64,000 nucleotides of DNA from an uncultured Eubacteriales bacterium. GTDB lineage: Bacteria; Bacillota; Clostridia; Christensenellales; Aristaeellaceae. The notes beneath the pieces were generated by a model. The model worked only from the letters and a program-made list of their open reading frames with translations. It searched no databases and was not told the DNA's origin. Positions within the stretch are counted from its first letter, which is position 1; every line of letters begins with the position of its first letter. Positions 33,939 through 43,775 of this stretch are shown here, in pieces. The position numbers and the translations under genes are program-made. The stretch covers positions 30,163 through 94,162 of the forward strand of contig CADCHI010000015.1 in NCBI GenBank assembly GCA_902801165.1, read 5' to 3'.

Positions 33939-34874
33939 TCCCGCCAGCACGTGCAGGTTCCTCAGCTCCCCGTCCCCGATGCCGTCGTTGACGGAGTAGG
34001 CGTGCTGCTCCAGGTCCCCGCAGGTCGCCCGGGTCAGGTCCTGCCGCCGCAGTTCATCGATCACGTCCGCGCAGACGCCCTCGATCACCCGCTGCTTCTC
34101 CCCGGCGGCGTCGCCGTCGTTGCCGGTGGTGATCAGGTACTCCAGCAGTTCCGCCTCCAGGGACAGCACCGGCAGCGCCCGAAGCGCCCGGAACTGCCAC
34201 TTGTAGTAGGGCATGTAGGCGCCGTTGAGCAAAAACAGGGCGTGCATGGCGCTGCGGGCGAATTCCACCGCCGCCAGCTGTGCCGCGCCTGTCTCCCCGT
34301 GGGCCAGGCACCGGGCATAGTTGTACTGGCCGGACTGGGCCATCAGCAGCAGGCAGCCCGACAGCTTCTTGCGGCGCACGTCCTCGGGCCAGGACGACAG
34401 CGCCTCGCGGACGCGGGTCACCTCGCCATAGCCGTCGTAGAACACCTCGCCGTTGACGGCCTCCGCCAGGGCGTACTCAGGGACGGTCAGCCACTGGCCC
34501 AGGGTCAGTATGCCGTCCCCCGCGCCCACCTTGGCCGCGAAGACCTCGGCCGTGCGCAGCACGCCCCGGCGCGCCCCGCCCACAGGCCGCATCAATCCCC
34601 GGCGCAGGCCTCCGAACTCCCGGGGCAGCTTGTCGCAGGCCCGCTCCAGCAGGAAGGCGTCCCGCCGGGACACCACGTCCTCCCCGGGCAGCAGCAGCAT
34701 GAACCCGGGCTCGAAGTCGTGGTCCCGGGAGATGTCGTCGTCGTAGCCGAAGCACTCCGACCCGCTGCCGAACAGCCCGGCGGCCACCAGCGGCAGGAGG
34801 TGGGGAAACTGCTCCCGGAGCATCGGCGCGCCGTGGGCCTCGTAGTAGGCCCGGGCCAGCTCAAGGCCTCGCAT
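33933..34874 (-). CDS. DUF4037 domain-containing protein (nucleotidyltransferase-like)
   Basis: A 313-residue protein. GLFGSGSECFGYDDDISRDHDFEPGF (about 34-59) is the G-S-G-S ... D-D-x-x-x-D-H-D pattern of the DUF4037 nucleotidyltransferase-like fold; the C-terminal half is helical. Substrate unknown. ATG 34874 lies inside the end of the upstream TPR gene (14-base overlap) with GGAGAGG upstream, indicating translational coupling. Cytoplasmic. Confidence 0.83.
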   Translation of the reverse strand: MRGLELARAYYEAHGAPMLREQFPHLLPLVAAGLFGSGSECFGYDDDISRDHDFEPGFMLLLPGEDVVSRRDAFLLERACDKLPREFGGLRRGLMRPVGGARRGVLRTAEVFAAKVGAGDGILTLGQWLTVPEYALAEAVNGEVFYDGYGEVTRVREALSSWPEDVRRKKLSGCLLLMAQSGQYNYARCLAHGETGAAQLAAVEFARSAMHALFLLNGAYMPYYKWQFRALRALPVLSLEAELLEYLITTGNDGDAAGEKQRVIEGVCADVIDELRRQDLTRATCGDLEQHAYSVNDGIGDGELRNLHVLAGV

Positions 34875-35631
34875 AGATCCTCTCCGCCTCCTCGCGCAGC
34901 GCCTCCGCCTGGAGGAAATAGCCGTAATACTCAAAGGTCGGGGCGCACTTCTCGCACACGAAGGCGTAGTAGCCGTCGTGGTCCAGCCCCGAGGACTCCA
35001 GCAGCTCCGCGGCCCGGTCCAGCAGCGCGCAGATGGCCTTCTCCCCCGCCTCCATGCCGTCCCGGTCCTCGATCAGGTTGGCCCGGTTCAGGCAGGTGAT
35101 GGCCTGCTCCAGCTCGCCGGCGGGCACCTCTCCCATCTTCTCCATCGCCAGGTCGTACAGCGCCAGCGCCTCGTCCCAGCGCCTCAGCGCCGCACAGGTC
35201 AGCGCCATGTTGTTGTACAGCCCGCCCAGCAGCCGGGGCTCGGTATGGTCGCTGGACTCGTAGAGCGCCCGGGCCCGCTCGAACAGCGCCAGCGCCCGCT
35301 CATGCTCGCCAAAGGCCCCCATGGCGGTGGCGATGTTGATGTAGGTCGTGCCCGCGCTGAGGGTCCGGCCAAAGTCCAGCCGGTCGATCAGGGCCAGGGC
35401 GGCCTCCGCGCTGGCCATCGCGCCGTCCCGGTTCGCCGTCTTGCGGTAGTGACCCACCAGCTCGTTGCGCAGCATCAGCTCGCCCCGCAGGTCGTTTCCC
35501 TGCCGCGCTTCCTCCAGCCAGTACAGCAGGTGGCGCTCCGCCCCGGCGTAGTCCCGGCGGCTCATGTACTCGTCCATCTTTTCGATGATGCGCTGCTGGG
35601 GCACCGCCCGAACGCCGTCATTCTGAAACAT
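34861..35631 (-). CDS. tetratricopeptide repeat protein
   Basis: A 256-residue all-helical protein built of TPR repeats: A-x-x-Y-I-N-I-A-T-A-M-G-x-F-G-E-H-E-R-A-L-A-L-F, then LYNNMALTCAALRRWDEALALYDLAMEKM and QAITCLNRANLIEDRDGMEAGEKA. Such proteins bind partner proteins. The start ATG 35631 has GGGAGG six bases upstream. Its stop overlaps the DUF4037 start, so the pair is one functional unit; no enzyme activity is expected. The cysteine pair C-E-K-C near the C-terminus (about 230) is unusual for a TPR protein. Confidence 0.85.
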   Translation of the reverse strand: MFQNDGVRAVPQQRIIEKMDEYMSRRDYAGAERHLLYWLEEARQGNDLRGELMLRNELVGHYRKTANRDGAMASAEAALALIDRLDFGRTLSAGTTYINIATAMGAFGEHERALALFERARALYESSDHTEPRLLGGLYNNMALTCAALRRWDEALALYDLAMEKMGEVPAGELEQAITCLNRANLIEDRDGMEAGEKAICALLDRAAELLESSGLDHDGYYAFVCEKCAPTFEYYGYFLQAEALREEAERIYARP

Positions 35632-35710
35632 CTCGTGCCTCCCGATAAAAGCGGGCCGACGGCCTCGCGCCGCCGGCTCGCCCGTACAGTTTGCGGCTGA
35701 TATCCGTCGA

Positions 35711-37372
35711 TTATAGCAATATCGCGCCCTTGTCCGCCGAGGAGACCAGCTTGGCGTAGCGGGCCAGGTAGCCGGTCTTGACCTTCGGCTCCGGGCAGAC
35801 CCACTTCGCGCGGCGCTGGGCCAGCTCCTCATCGGAGACCTTCAGCTCGATTTTGCAGTTGGGGATGTCGATGGCGATGGTGTCGCCCTCCTCCACCAGC
35901 GCGATGGTGCCGCCCGCGGCGGCCTCGGGGCTCACGTGGCCGATGGCCGCGCCACGGGTCGCGCCGGAGAAGCGCCCGTCGGTGATCAGCGCGACGCTCT
36001 CCCCCAGGCCCATGCCCACGATGGCGCTGGTGGGGTTCAGCATCTCGCGCATGCCGGGGCCACCCTTGGGGCCCTCATAGCGGATGACCACCACGTCGCC
36101 GGGGTTGATCTGCTTGCCGAAGATGGCCGCGATGGCCTCCTCCTCGGAGTCGAACACCCGGGCGGGGCCCTCGTGCACCATCATCTCCGCGGCCACGGCG
36201 CTCTGCTTCACCACGCAGCCGTCCGCCGCCAGGTTGCCCTTCAGAACGGCGATGCCGCCGCTGCGGGAATAGGGGTTGTCGATGGGCCGGATGATCTCCG
36301 GGTTCCGGTTCTCCACGCCCGCCAGGTTCTCGGCCATCGTCTTGCCGGTGCAGGTCATGACGGAGGTGTCCAGCAGGCCGGCCTTCGTCAGCTCCTTCAT
36401 CACGGCGAACACGCCGCCGGCCCGGTCCAGGTCCTCCATGAAGGTGTCCCCCGCCGGGGCCAGATGGCACAGGTTCGGGGTGTGGGCGGAGATGGCGTTG
36501 GCGGCGTCCAGGTCGATCTCCACCCCCGCCTCGTGGGCGATGGCGGGCAGGTGCAGCATCGTGTTGGTGCTGCAGCCCAGGGCCATGTCCACGGTTTCAG
36601 CGTTGTGGAAGGCCGCCGGGGTCATGATGTCCCGGGGCCGCAGGTTCCGCTTCACCAGTTCCATGATCTGCATGCCGGTGCGCTTGGCCAGGCGCAGCCG
36701 CGCGGAATAGGGCGCGGGCACGGTGCCGTTGCCGGGCAGGGCCATGCCAATGGCCTCGGTCAGACAGTTCATGCTGTTCGCCGTGTACATGCCGGAGCAG
36801 GAGCCGCAGGAGGGGCAGGCGTTCTCCTCGTAGTCCCGCACGCCTTCCTCGTCCAGCTTGCCCGCGTGGTACGCGCCCACGGCCTCGAACATGTGGGAGA
36901 GGCAGGTGCGGCGGCCGTCCTGCAGGTGCCCCGCCAGCATCGGGCCGCCGGAGCAGAAGATGGCCGGGATGTTCAGCCGCGCCGCGGCCATCAGCAGGCC
37001 GGGCACGTTTTTGTCGCAGTTGGGGATCATCACCAGGCCGTCGAACTGGTGGGCGATGGCCATGGCCTCCGTGGAATCGGCGATCAGGTCCCGGGTCACC
37101 AGGGAGTACTTCATGCCCACGTGGCCCATGGCGATGCCGTCGCACACGGCGATGGCCGGGAACATCACCGGCGTGCCGCCGGCGGCGCGCACGCCCGCCT
37201 TGACGGCCTCGGCGATCTTGTCCAGGTTCATGTGGCCGGGCACGATCTCATTGTGGGAGCTGACCACGCCGATCAGCGGGCGGCGGAGCTCCTCGTCGGT
37301 GTAGCCCAGCGCGTAGAGCAGGCTGCGGTTCGGCGCGCGCTCCACGCCGGACTTGATGTAGTCGGAATTCAC
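35711..37372 (-). CDS. ilvD: dihydroxy-acid dehydratase
   Basis: A 553-residue iron-sulfur enzyme converting dihydroxy acids to 2-keto acids in isoleucine, valine and leucine synthesis. The cluster cysteines are in [10 protein letters not shown] (about 57), PNCDKNVPG (about 120) and [19 protein letters not shown] (about 190); [18 protein letters not shown] is the C-terminal signature. GAGGG precedes ATG 37372. Other ilv genes are not in the window, and no attenuator or T-box was seen upstream. It follows an AEC transporter gene by about 100 bases. Confidence 0.96.
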   Translation of the reverse strand: MNSDYIKSGVERAPNRSLLYALGYTDEELRRPLIGVVSSHNEIVPGHMNLDKIAEAVKAGVRAAGGTPVMFPAIAVCDGIAMGHVGMKYSLVTRDLIADSTEAMAIAHQFDGLVMIPNCDKNVPGLLMAAARLNIPAIFCSGGPMLAGHLQDGRRTCLSHMFEAVGAYHAGKLDEEGVRDYEENACPSCGSCSGMYTANSMNCLTEAIGMALPGNGTVPAPYSARLRLAKRTGMQIMELVKRNLRPRDIMTPAAFHNAETVDMALGCSTNTMLHLPAIAHEAGVEIDLDAANAISAHTPNLCHLAPAGDTFMEDLDRAGGVFAVMKELTKAGLLDTSVMTCTGKTMAENLAGVENRNPEIIRPIDNPYSRSGGIAVLKGNLAADGCVVKQSAVAAEMMVHEGPARVFDSEEEAIAAIFGKQINPGDVVVIRYEGPKGGPGMREMLNPTSAIVGMGLGESVALITDGRFSGATRGAAIGHVSPEAAAGGTIALVEEGDTIAIDIPNCKIELKVSDEELAQRRAKWVCPEPKVKTGYLARYAKLVSSADKGAILL

Positions 37373-37475
37373 GGCAAAGCCCTCCTTTGGTTCACGGTCA
37401 GCGTCCAGTCGGAACGCGGCATCCGGCCCCGGCGGTCCCCATCGGCCCGCCGGTTCGGTTTCATCTCTTATTGTG

Positions 37476-38399
37476 TTACAGCCCCAGCGCCGCCATCACG
37501 GCAAAGCCCGCGATGGCCACCAGCGTGGACACCGACAGCGCCGAGGAGACGTATACCCGCTGGTCGGCGTCGTCGGCGAACACCGGCAGCACGAAGGGCG
37601 GCGGCAGTATGAACATCACGTTCAGGGCCGCGCCCAGGTTCGCCTCCGGCCAGATGGCCCTCAGCAGCAGCCCCAGCGCGACGCGCAGCGCCAGCATGAT
37701 CGCCAGCCGCAGCGCCACCACCACGCCCGTCTGGGCCCAGGGGATGTCGTCCAGCACCAGGTCGTAGCCGATGGTCAGCAGTATGATGGCGCTGGTGGGC
37801 GCGGACACGAAGTCCGTGCAGGCGGTGAACACCCCGCTGATCCCGGAGGGCTCGAGGGCCCGGTAGAGCCCCGTCGCCCCCAGCAGCACGCCGCAGACGA
37901 TGGCGAGGATGATCGGCGAGAGCGCCATCTCCTTCGCCAGCTGCCCCGGCTTCGGCTTCTCCCGGCCGTCCATGCCCAGCAGGATCTTGTACAGCGTGAA
38001 CACGAACAGCACCTGGCCCAGGTCCACCCGGGCGAACTCCGCCGTCCTGCCGCTGCCGTAGAGCATGTTGAACAGGGCGTAGCCCAGCATGCCCGCCTCG
38101 AAGCCCGTGGTCAAAAAGGGCACGAACCGGGAGGGCAGCTTCAACAGCCGCCCCATCCAGCGCCCCAGGGCCCAGGCCGCCAGGCACACCAGGAACATCA
38201 GCAGCGGGATCACCACGTCCATCAGCGTATAGCGGGTGGTGGCGAAGGCGTTGAGCAGCACCGCGGGCAGCGTGATGTTCACCACCACGCCCTTCAGCGC
38301 GTTCACGCCCTCCCGGGACAGGATGCCCCGCCGGCGGCAGAGCATGCCGATGGCCAGCATGACCACCACCGGCAGTATGGTACGAAGCACCTCAGTCAT
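37476..38399 (-). CDS. AEC family transporter (auxin efflux carrier-like)
   Basis: A 307-residue membrane protein with about ten helices: [43 protein letters not shown] is the typical first repeat of AEC (PF03547) permeases, and the central loop after helix five is followed by the inverted repeat. Bacterial members export or import small carboxylates such as malate. GAGGG lies before the ATG. It lies between the alcohol dehydrogenase and ilvD genes; whether keto acids are its cargo is speculation. Confidence 0.87.
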   Translation of the reverse strand: MTEVLRTILPVVVMLAIGMLCRRRGILSREGVNALKGVVVNITLPAVLLNAFATTRYTLMDVVIPLLMFLVCLAAWALGRWMGRLLKLPSRFVPFLTTGFEAGMLGYALFNMLYGSGRTAEFARVDLGQVLFVFTLYKILLGMDGREKPKPGQLAKEMALSPIILAIVCGVLLGATGLYRALEPSGISGVFTACTDFVSAPTSAIILLTIGYDLVLDDIPWAQTGVVVALRLAIMLALRVALGLLLRAIWPEANLGAALNVMFILPPPFVLPVFADDADQRVYVSSALSVSTLVAIAGFAVMAALGL

Positions 38400-38424
38400 A
38401 TTCTTCCCTCCAGGGGCAGGTCAC

Positions 38425-38504
38425 GCTAAGTCAAGGGGAATCAACGCAAAAGCGCAGTCTAATACGCCGAAAATGCGCTTCTGGCATTTTAGAAACAGAC
38501 TCTA
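38425..38504 (-). repeat. relic of MITE-like element B
   Basis: On the minus strand TAGAGTCTGTTTCTAAAATG followed by CCAGAAGCGCATTTTCGGCG matches the left part of the element at 47383-47515; the right terminal repeat is absent. The first base pairs form part of the stop codon of the alcohol dehydrogenase gene. Confidence 0.78.
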
Positions 38505-39677
38505 CAGCATCAGTCGGTAGATGGCCGCGCAATCCTCTTCGTTCAGGGTGGTGAAGCCGTTGAGGCATCCCTGGCGGCCGTTGCCGCGGCACAGGGATTC
38601 CACCAGCTTCGGGATGTCCTCCTCCTTCGCGCCCAGCTCGCCCAGGGTGCGGGGCATGCCCAGCCCGGTGAGGAAGGCCCGCAGCGCCTCGATGCCCGCC
38701 TTCGCCGTGACCTCGGGGTGGTCGAAGTCCATCTGGCAGCCCCACACCCGCACGGCCACCTTGGCAAAGCGCATCACGTCGTGGTTCATCACATAGGTGA
38801 AGTTGGCCGGCAGCGTCACCGCCAGGCCCGCGCCGTGGGCGCAGTCGTAGAGCGCGGAGAGTTCGTGCTCGATGTCGTGGCTGGTCCAGTCCTGGCTGCG
38901 GCCCACGCCGCAGCTGTTGTTGTGGGCCATCATGCCCGCCCACATGATGTTGGCCCGGGCCTCGTAGTTGTCCGGGTTCTCGATGACCCTCGGGCCCTCG
39001 TGGATCATGGTCAGCATCAGCGCCTCGATCATGCGATCGGTGACCTCCACCTCCTTGGTGTTGGTCAGGTAGCGCTCGTACAGGTGGGCGAGGATGTCCG
39101 TGATGCCGCAGGCCGTCTGGTAGGGCGGCAGGGTCTGGGTCAGGGCCGGGTTCAGCACGCTGAACCGCGGGCGGATGGCGTCGCCGGTGGCGCCGCGCTT
39201 ATACATGCCGTCCTCGTTGGTGATGACGGAGTCCGGGCTGCCCTCGCTGCCCGCCGCCGCGATGGTCAGGATCGTGCCCACGGGCAGGGCCTTCTCGATC
39301 AGCTTGCCGCAGTAGAAGTCCCAGAAGTCGCCCTCGTAGACCACACCCGCGGCGATGGCCTTGGAGGAGTCGATGGTGCTGCCGCCGCCCACGGCCAGTA
39401 TGAAGTCCACGCCCTCGCGCCGGCAGAGCTCGATGCCCTCGTACACCAGGCCGCTGCGGGGATTCGGCTTCACGCCGCCCAGTTCAACATAGGGAACGGC
39501 CTCGGCCTCCAGCGACGCCTTCACACGGTCCAGCAGGCCGGAGCGCACCACGCTGCCGCCGCCGTAGTGGATCAGTACCTTTTTACCGCCGAAGCGCTTC
39601 ACCAGCGTGCCGGTCTGGGCCTCGGCGTCCTTGCCGAAGGCGAAGTAGGTCGGTGCGTAAAAAGCGAAATTATCCAT
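38502..39677 (-). CDS. iron-containing alcohol dehydrogenase
   Basis: A 391-residue NAD(P)H-dependent enzyme of the type III alcohol dehydrogenase (BdhA/YqdH) group. It has GGGS (AVGGGSTIDSSKAIAAG, about 93-108), the metal ligands in the D-I-L-A-H-L-Y-E-R-Y and H-D-I-E-H-E-L-S-A-L-Y-D-C-A-H-G-A-G-L-A regions. Likely interconverts aldehydes and alcohols (butanol or similar) at the end of fermentation. GGAGG lies seven bases before ATG 39677. Its TAG stop coincides with the edge of MITE-like element B. Confidence 0.92.
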   Translation of the reverse strand: MDNFAFYAPTYFAFGKDAEAQTGTLVKRFGGKKVLIHYGGGSVVRSGLLDRVKASLEAEAVPYVELGGVKPNPRSGLVYEGIELCRREGVDFILAVGGGSTIDSSKAIAAGVVYEGDFWDFYCGKLIEKALPVGTILTIAAAGSEGSPDSVITNEDGMYKRGATGDAIRPRFSVLNPALTQTLPPYQTACGITDILAHLYERYLTNTKEVEVTDRMIEALMLTMIHEGPRVIENPDNYEARANIMWAGMMAHNNSCGVGRSQDWTSHDIEHELSALYDCAHGAGLAVTLPANFTYVMNHDVMRFAKVAVRVWGCQMDFDHPEVTAKAGIEALRAFLTGLGMPRTLGELGAKEEDIPKLVESLCRGNGRQGCLNGFTTLNEEDCAAIYRLML

Positions 39678-39887
39678 GCGCAGTCCTCCTTGCATTTGGG
39701 GGAAAGACGCCGCTTCCGGCGCGGCGATCCCTTCGTCGTTCCTTCTCTACTACAACGGCCCTCGACACACGCTGGGTCGAAGGCCGCAACTCGTCCAGCC
39801 GGCGCGCTTTTTGCGAAGCCGCCGTTCCCGTTCAGTATACTCCGCACGCCGCGCCCCTGTCAACACACAATTCGGGCCCGGTCGCCG

Positions 39888-40607
39888 TCACAGCAGCGTC
39901 ATCAGGCAGGCGATGACGATGGAGGGCAGCAGGTTGGCCGTCCGGATCGTCTTCGGCCAGACCAGGTTGACGCCCACGCAGCAGATCAGTATGTTGCCCA
40001 CCATGGACAGGTTGGCCAGCACCGCCTCGGTCATCAGGCCGGAGAGCCCCGCCGCCAGCAGCGTCATCAGCCCCTGGGCCACCGCCACCGGGATGAAGGA
40101 GAACACGCAGCCCTTGCCCATGGACGAGGCCATGACCAGCACGATGATGAAGTCCAGCACGGCCTTCGCCGCCAGGGTGGAGTGGTCGCCGTAGACGCCG
40201 TCCTGTATGGCGCCCATGATGGCCATGGCCCCGACGCTGACGGTCAGGGACGCGGTGACGAACCCGTTCACGAACTGGCTGTCCCCGTCGCTGCCGGTCT
40301 TGTGCCGCAGCCAGGCGGCGAAGCGCTCGAAGAGGGCGTCGATGTCGATGATCTCGCCGATCAGCGCCCCCACCACCAGCGAGATGATGATGGTCATGGA
40401 GCCTCCGGCGCTCAGCGTCCGGGCGCCGTCCTCCACGGTCAGCATCCGGGCAAAGGTGCCCGCCGCGCCGAGGAACATGGTGGCAAAGCCCGTGGCCCGG
40501 ATCACCGTCTCCTGGTAGCGTTCCTTGATGAAGCGCTTGCACACAATGCCGAGGATGCCCCCGGCGATGATGGCCAGCGCGTTGATGATCGTTCCCAAAC
40601 CCTTCAT
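39888..40607 (-). CDS. DUF554 family membrane protein (YdfK-like)
   Basis: A 239-residue integral membrane protein, N-terminus GTIINALAIIAGGILG then about seven helices, with GSMTIIISLVVGALIGEIIDID, GFVTASLTVSVGAMAIMGAIQDG and ILICCVGVNLVWPKTIR, the DUF554 signatures. Role unknown, suspected transporter. The start lies behind AGAGAGGCACGAC. Monocistronic or cotranscribed with the sodium symporter upstream. Confidence 0.9.
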   Translation of the reverse strand: MKGLGTIINALAIIAGGILGIVCKRFIKERYQETVIRATGFATMFLGAAGTFARMLTVEDGARTLSAGGSMTIIISLVVGALIGEIIDIDALFERFAAWLRHKTGSDGDSQFVNGFVTASLTVSVGAMAIMGAIQDGVYGDHSTLAAKAVLDFIIVLVMASSMGKGCVFSFIPVAVAQGLMTLLAAGLSGLMTEAVLANLSMVGNILICCVGVNLVWPKTIRTANLLPSIVIACLMTLL

Positions 40608-40665
40608 TGTCGTGCCTCTCTCCCCCGCGGCGGCCGCCGCCGGGATCTCATGTCGTTCGCTGCGG

Positions 40666-42003
40666 TCAGCGCCAGTTGAAGGTCGCCATGCCGTAGATGT
40701 AGATGAACAGTATCGCCACGGGCACGAACCAGCGGAACACGGACTTCATCCAGCCCCGGACCTTCAGCCCCCTGCCCTCGTTCGCCTCGGCCACGAAGGC
40801 GTCCCAGCCCCAGCCGAAGCGGTTGCAGCAGAACAGCGCGAACACCAGCGAGCCCAGCGGCAGGATATTCGTGGACACGATGAAATCCCAGAAGTCCAGC
40901 CAGGTGCTCCCCGCCGCGAAGGGCTGGAAGTGGAACACGCTGGAGCCCAGGGCCGTGGTCAGCGCCAGCAGGAACACCCCGACGCCGCAGACCAGGCTGC
41001 CCTTCGGGCGGCTCCATCCGGTCAGTTCCCGCACCATGGCGAGGATGTTCTCGCACACGGCCAGCACCGTGGACATGGCCGCGAACACCATGAACAGGAA
41101 GAACAGCGCGCCCCACCAGCGGCCCCCGGCCATGTGGTTGAACACGCTGGCCATGGTGTCGAACAGCAGGCTGGGGCCGGCGTTGACCTCCAGGCCGTAG
41201 GAGAAGCAGGCCGGGAACATGATCAGCCCGGCGATGACCGCCACGAAGGTGTCCAGCGCGATCACGTGCGCCGCCTCGCCCATCAGCGAGCGCTCCTTGC
41301 CGATGTAGCTGCCGAAGATGGCCATGCTGCCCATGCCCACCGACAGCGTGAAGAACGCCTGGTTCATCGCGCCGACGATCACCGAGCCGTCGATCTTGGA
41401 GAAGTCCGGCACCAGGTAGAAGGCCAGGCCGGCCTTGGCCCCGGGCAGGCGCAGCGAGTGGATCGCCAGCGCCACCAGCAGCACCAGCAGCGCGCTCATC
41501 ATGACCTTGGTCACCTTTTCCAGGCCCTTTTGCAGGTTGAAGCTGAGTATGGCGAAGGCCGCGGCCACGGTGACCAGCAGGAACACCACGTTCACTGTGG
41601 GGTTGGTCTTCATGGCGTCATACCCCAAGGACGCCGTCGCGCCCGTGGCGAACTTATAGAAGTAGTAGATGATCCAGCCGGTGACCACGCAGTAGAAGGC
41701 CATCAGGGCGATGTTGCCCACCAGGGACACGTAGCCCCAGGCGCCCCACTTCGCCCTCGGCTTTTCCAGCTTCTGGAACAGGCGCACCGGGCTCGCCTGG
41801 GCCGCGCGGCCCGCGGCGAACTCCATGGTCATCACCGGCAGGCCCAGGAGAATCAAGCAGAAGATGTACACCAGCACGAAGCCGCCGCCGCCGAACTGGC
41901 CGCACATCCACGGAAACTTCCACACGTTGCCGCAGCCGATGGCACAGCCCGCCGAGAGCATGATGAAGCCCAGACGGCTGCCGAGTCTTTCCCTGTCGTT
42001 CAT
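40666..42003 (-). CDS. sodium-dependent transporter (neurotransmitter:sodium symporter family)
   Basis: A 445-residue 11-12 helix symporter of the NSS/SNF family (LeuT, MhsT relatives), taking up amino acids with sodium. Helix one has RLGFIMLSAGCAIGCGNVWKFPW, the unwound sodium/substrate site, and later AFFTLSVGMGSMAIFGSY. The alternative start upstream lacks a ribosome site; ATG 42003 has GAGG six bases before. The promoter TTGATT/TATATT at 42066-42094 faces away from the divergent YczE-like gene. Confidence 0.93.
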   Translation of the reverse strand: MNDRERLGSRLGFIMLSAGCAIGCGNVWKFPWMCGQFGGGGFVLVYIFCLILLGLPVMTMEFAAGRAAQASPVRLFQKLEKPRAKWGAWGYVSLVGNIALMAFYCVVTGWIIYYFYKFATGATASLGYDAMKTNPTVNVVFLLVTVAAAFAILSFNLQKGLEKVTKVMMSALLVLLVALAIHSLRLPGAKAGLAFYLVPDFSKIDGSVIVGAMNQAFFTLSVGMGSMAIFGSYIGKERSLMGEAAHVIALDTFVAVIAGLIMFPACFSYGLEVNAGPSLLFDTMASVFNHMAGGRWWGALFFLFMVFAAMSTVLAVCENILAMVRELTGWSRPKGSLVCGVGVFLLALTTALGSSVFHFQPFAAGSTWLDFWDFIVSTNILPLGSLVFALFCCNRFGWGWDAFVAEANEGRGLKVRGWMKSVFRWFVPVAILFIYIYGMATFNWR

Positions 42004-42065
42004 GATTGCCTCACAGTCCTTTCGCTTGCGCCGCGGTTGGTCGCAGCGCTGATAAACCATCCAAT

Positions 42066-42094
42066 AATATACATAAAACGCGCCGGGAAATCAA
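42066..42094 (-). promoter_or_regulatory. promoter of the sodium-dependent transporter
   Basis: TTGATT (42089-42094), 17-base spacer, TATATT (42066-42071) on the minus strand. Confidence 0.65.
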
Positions 42095-42189
42095 GAGAAA
42101 CCACCCGTTTCATAGGTTAAAACCTTCCTCCGGGCGGCGCGGACGGCCTTTCCCGCCCCATTCTCCCCGCAAAAGCGCAGGATTTACCA

Positions 42190-42218
42190 TTGCGCAAGCC
42201 GTGCCGAGGGTGTATACT
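42190..42218 (+). promoter_or_regulatory. promoter of the YczE-like gene
   Basis: TTGCGC (42190-42195), 17-base spacer, TATACT (42213-42218) on the plus strand. Confidence 0.6.
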
Positions 42219-42307
42219 TATGTGGATTCACCACTGAAAACCGACAGACACGCCGGACATCCGGCGGGAAGAGCCTTCCCGCCCGATTGCCCGGCCCGAG
42301 GAACCCG

Positions 42308-42997
42308 ATGAAACCGAAAAAGACCTTTTACGCGGAGGCGGCCTACGCCGCCGGCATCGCCGTGCTGGCCCTGGGGACCGCGCTGATGGAGCGCGCGAAC
42401 TTCGGCATGTCCATGGTGGTGGCCCCCGCCTACCTGATCCACCTGAAGCTGTCCCAGTCCCTCCCCTTCTTCAGCTTCGGCATGGCGGAGTACGCCCTGC
42501 AGGCGGCGCTGCTGGTCGCCCTGGCCCTGGTCATGGGAAAATTCAAGCGGGGCTACCTGTTCTCCTTCGTCACCGCCGTGATCTACGGCTTTGTCCTGGA
42601 CGGCGCCATCGCCCTGGTCGGCTGCCTGCCCGGTGGCGGGACGGTCGACCGGGTGGTCTGCTACGTCGTCGGGCTCGTCGCCTGCTCCGTGGGCGTCAGC
42701 CTGCTGTTTCACACCTACCTGCCACCGGAGGCCTACGAGCTGTTCGTCGCGGAGCTGTCGGACCGCCTCGGGACGGACGTCAGCCGCGCCAAGACCATCT
42801 ACGACCTGTGCAGCTGCGCCGTCAGCGTCGTCCTCTCCTTCGCCTTCTTCGGCTTCGGCCGCTTCGAGGGCGTGAAGCTGGGCACGGTGTTCTGCGCGCT
42901 GGTGAACGGCTGGCTGATCGGGCGGATCAACCACCTGCTGGAGCGACGCTATGAATTCCGAGACGCCCTGCCCTGGCGGGAGGCCTTCACCCGGTAA
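42308..42997 (+). CDS. YczE/YitT-type membrane protein (DUF6198)
   Basis: A 229-residue protein with five or six membrane helices (AAYAAGIAVLALGTALMERANFGMSMVVAPAYLIHL at the start is typical of the YczE/YyaS/DUF6198 group). Function unknown in general. The start is ATG 42308 (MKPKKTFYAEA), after GAGGAACCCG. It ends 43 bases before the acetyltransferase gene in the same direction, so the two are likely cotranscribed from the promoter at 42190. Confidence 0.82.
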   Translation: MKPKKTFYAEAAYAAGIAVLALGTALMERANFGMSMVVAPAYLIHLKLSQSLPFFSFGMAEYALQAALLVALALVMGKFKRGYLFSFVTAVIYGFVLDGAIALVGCLPGGGTVDRVVCYVVGLVACSVGVSLLFHTYLPPEAYELFVAELSDRLGTDVSRAKTIYDLCSCAVSVVLSFAFFGFGRFEGVKLGTVFCALVNGWLIGRINHLLERRYEFRDALPWREAFTR

Positions 42998-43040
42998 CCG
43001 CAAAGTCCGAACCATTATTCAATATATGGGAGTGATCACC

Positions 43041-43643
43041 TTGACCGAACGGGAAAAGATGCTGGCGGGGATGCTGTACGACCCCTCCGACCCGGAGCTG
43101 GGCGCGCTGCTGGTGAAGGCGCGCAAGCTGGCCCGGCGCTACAACCAGATCGACGAGGACGAGCCCGAGGCCCGGGAAGCCGTGCTGCGGGAGCTGCTGC
43201 CCAACAGCCCGAACCTGCCCGGGCTCCAGGCGCCGGTCTGGTTCGACTACGGCTGCAACACCACCTTCGGCGCGTTCTGCGGCGCCAACTTCAACTTCAC
43301 CTGCCTGGATGTCTGCCCGGTCCACATCGGCAACAACGTGCTGATCGGCCCGAACGTCACCCTGGCCACGCCGATGCACCCCCTCCTGCCCGAGGAGCGC
43401 AACGTGCGCCGGCGGCCGGACGGCAGCTACTACAACCTGGAATACGCCAAGCCCATCACCATCGGGGACGACTGCTGGCTGGCCGCGAACGTGGTGGTCT
43501 GCGGCGGCGTCACCATCGGGGAGGGCTGCGTCATCGGCGCGGGCAGCGTCGTGACCCGGGACATTCCGCCCCACAGCCTCGCCGCAGGCAATCCCTGCCG
43601 GGTCCTGCGGCCGCTGACGGACGCAGACCGGATGGAAAAGTGA
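43041..43643 (+). CDS. sugar O-acetyltransferase (maltose/galactoside acetyltransferase type)
   Basis: A 200-residue left-handed beta-helix acetyltransferase of the Maa/LacA group, acetylating a sugar hydroxyl from acetyl-CoA. N-terminal LTEREKMLAGMLYDPSDPEL is the Maa cap domain; hexapeptide turns I-G-N-N-V-L-I-G-P-N-V, I-G-D-D-C-W-L-A-A-N-V-V-V-C-G-G-V-T-I-G and the catalytic His in TPMHPL follow. The start is taken as TTG 43041 with GGGAGTGAT upstream, because the in-frame ATG at 43026 has no ribosome site. Terminator follows. Confidence 0.9.
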   Translation: MTEREKMLAGMLYDPSDPELGALLVKARKLARRYNQIDEDEPEAREAVLRELLPNSPNLPGLQAPVWFDYGCNTTFGAFCGANFNFTCLDVCPVHIGNNVLIGPNVTLATPMHPLLPEERNVRRRPDGSYYNLEYAKPITIGDDCWLAANVVVCGGVTIGEGCVIGAGSVVTRDIPPHSLAAGNPCRVLRPLTDADRMEK

Positions 43644-43659
43644 TGCGACAGAATCGAAG

Positions 43660-43685
43660 CGCCGCCCGCGAAGGGCGGCGTTTTT
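43660..43685 (+). terminator. rho-independent terminator after the acetyltransferase gene
   Basis: CGCCGCCC (43660-43667) pairs with GGGCGGCG (43673-43680), followed by TTTTT. Confidence 0.88.
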
Positions 43686-43775
43686 ACGACAAAAGCCGAA
43701 CACCAATGTGTCCGGCTCTCTTTATGCCAACAGGCAGATAAAGAAGTATGTTCCAACTGATTCAATGCAAGGGCG

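Noticed and set aside
42004-42307. Riboswitch in the divergent gap upstream of the sodium-dependent transporter
   Set aside because: Only two face-to-face promoters were found; no recognisable aptamer consensus such as glycine or lysine was seen.
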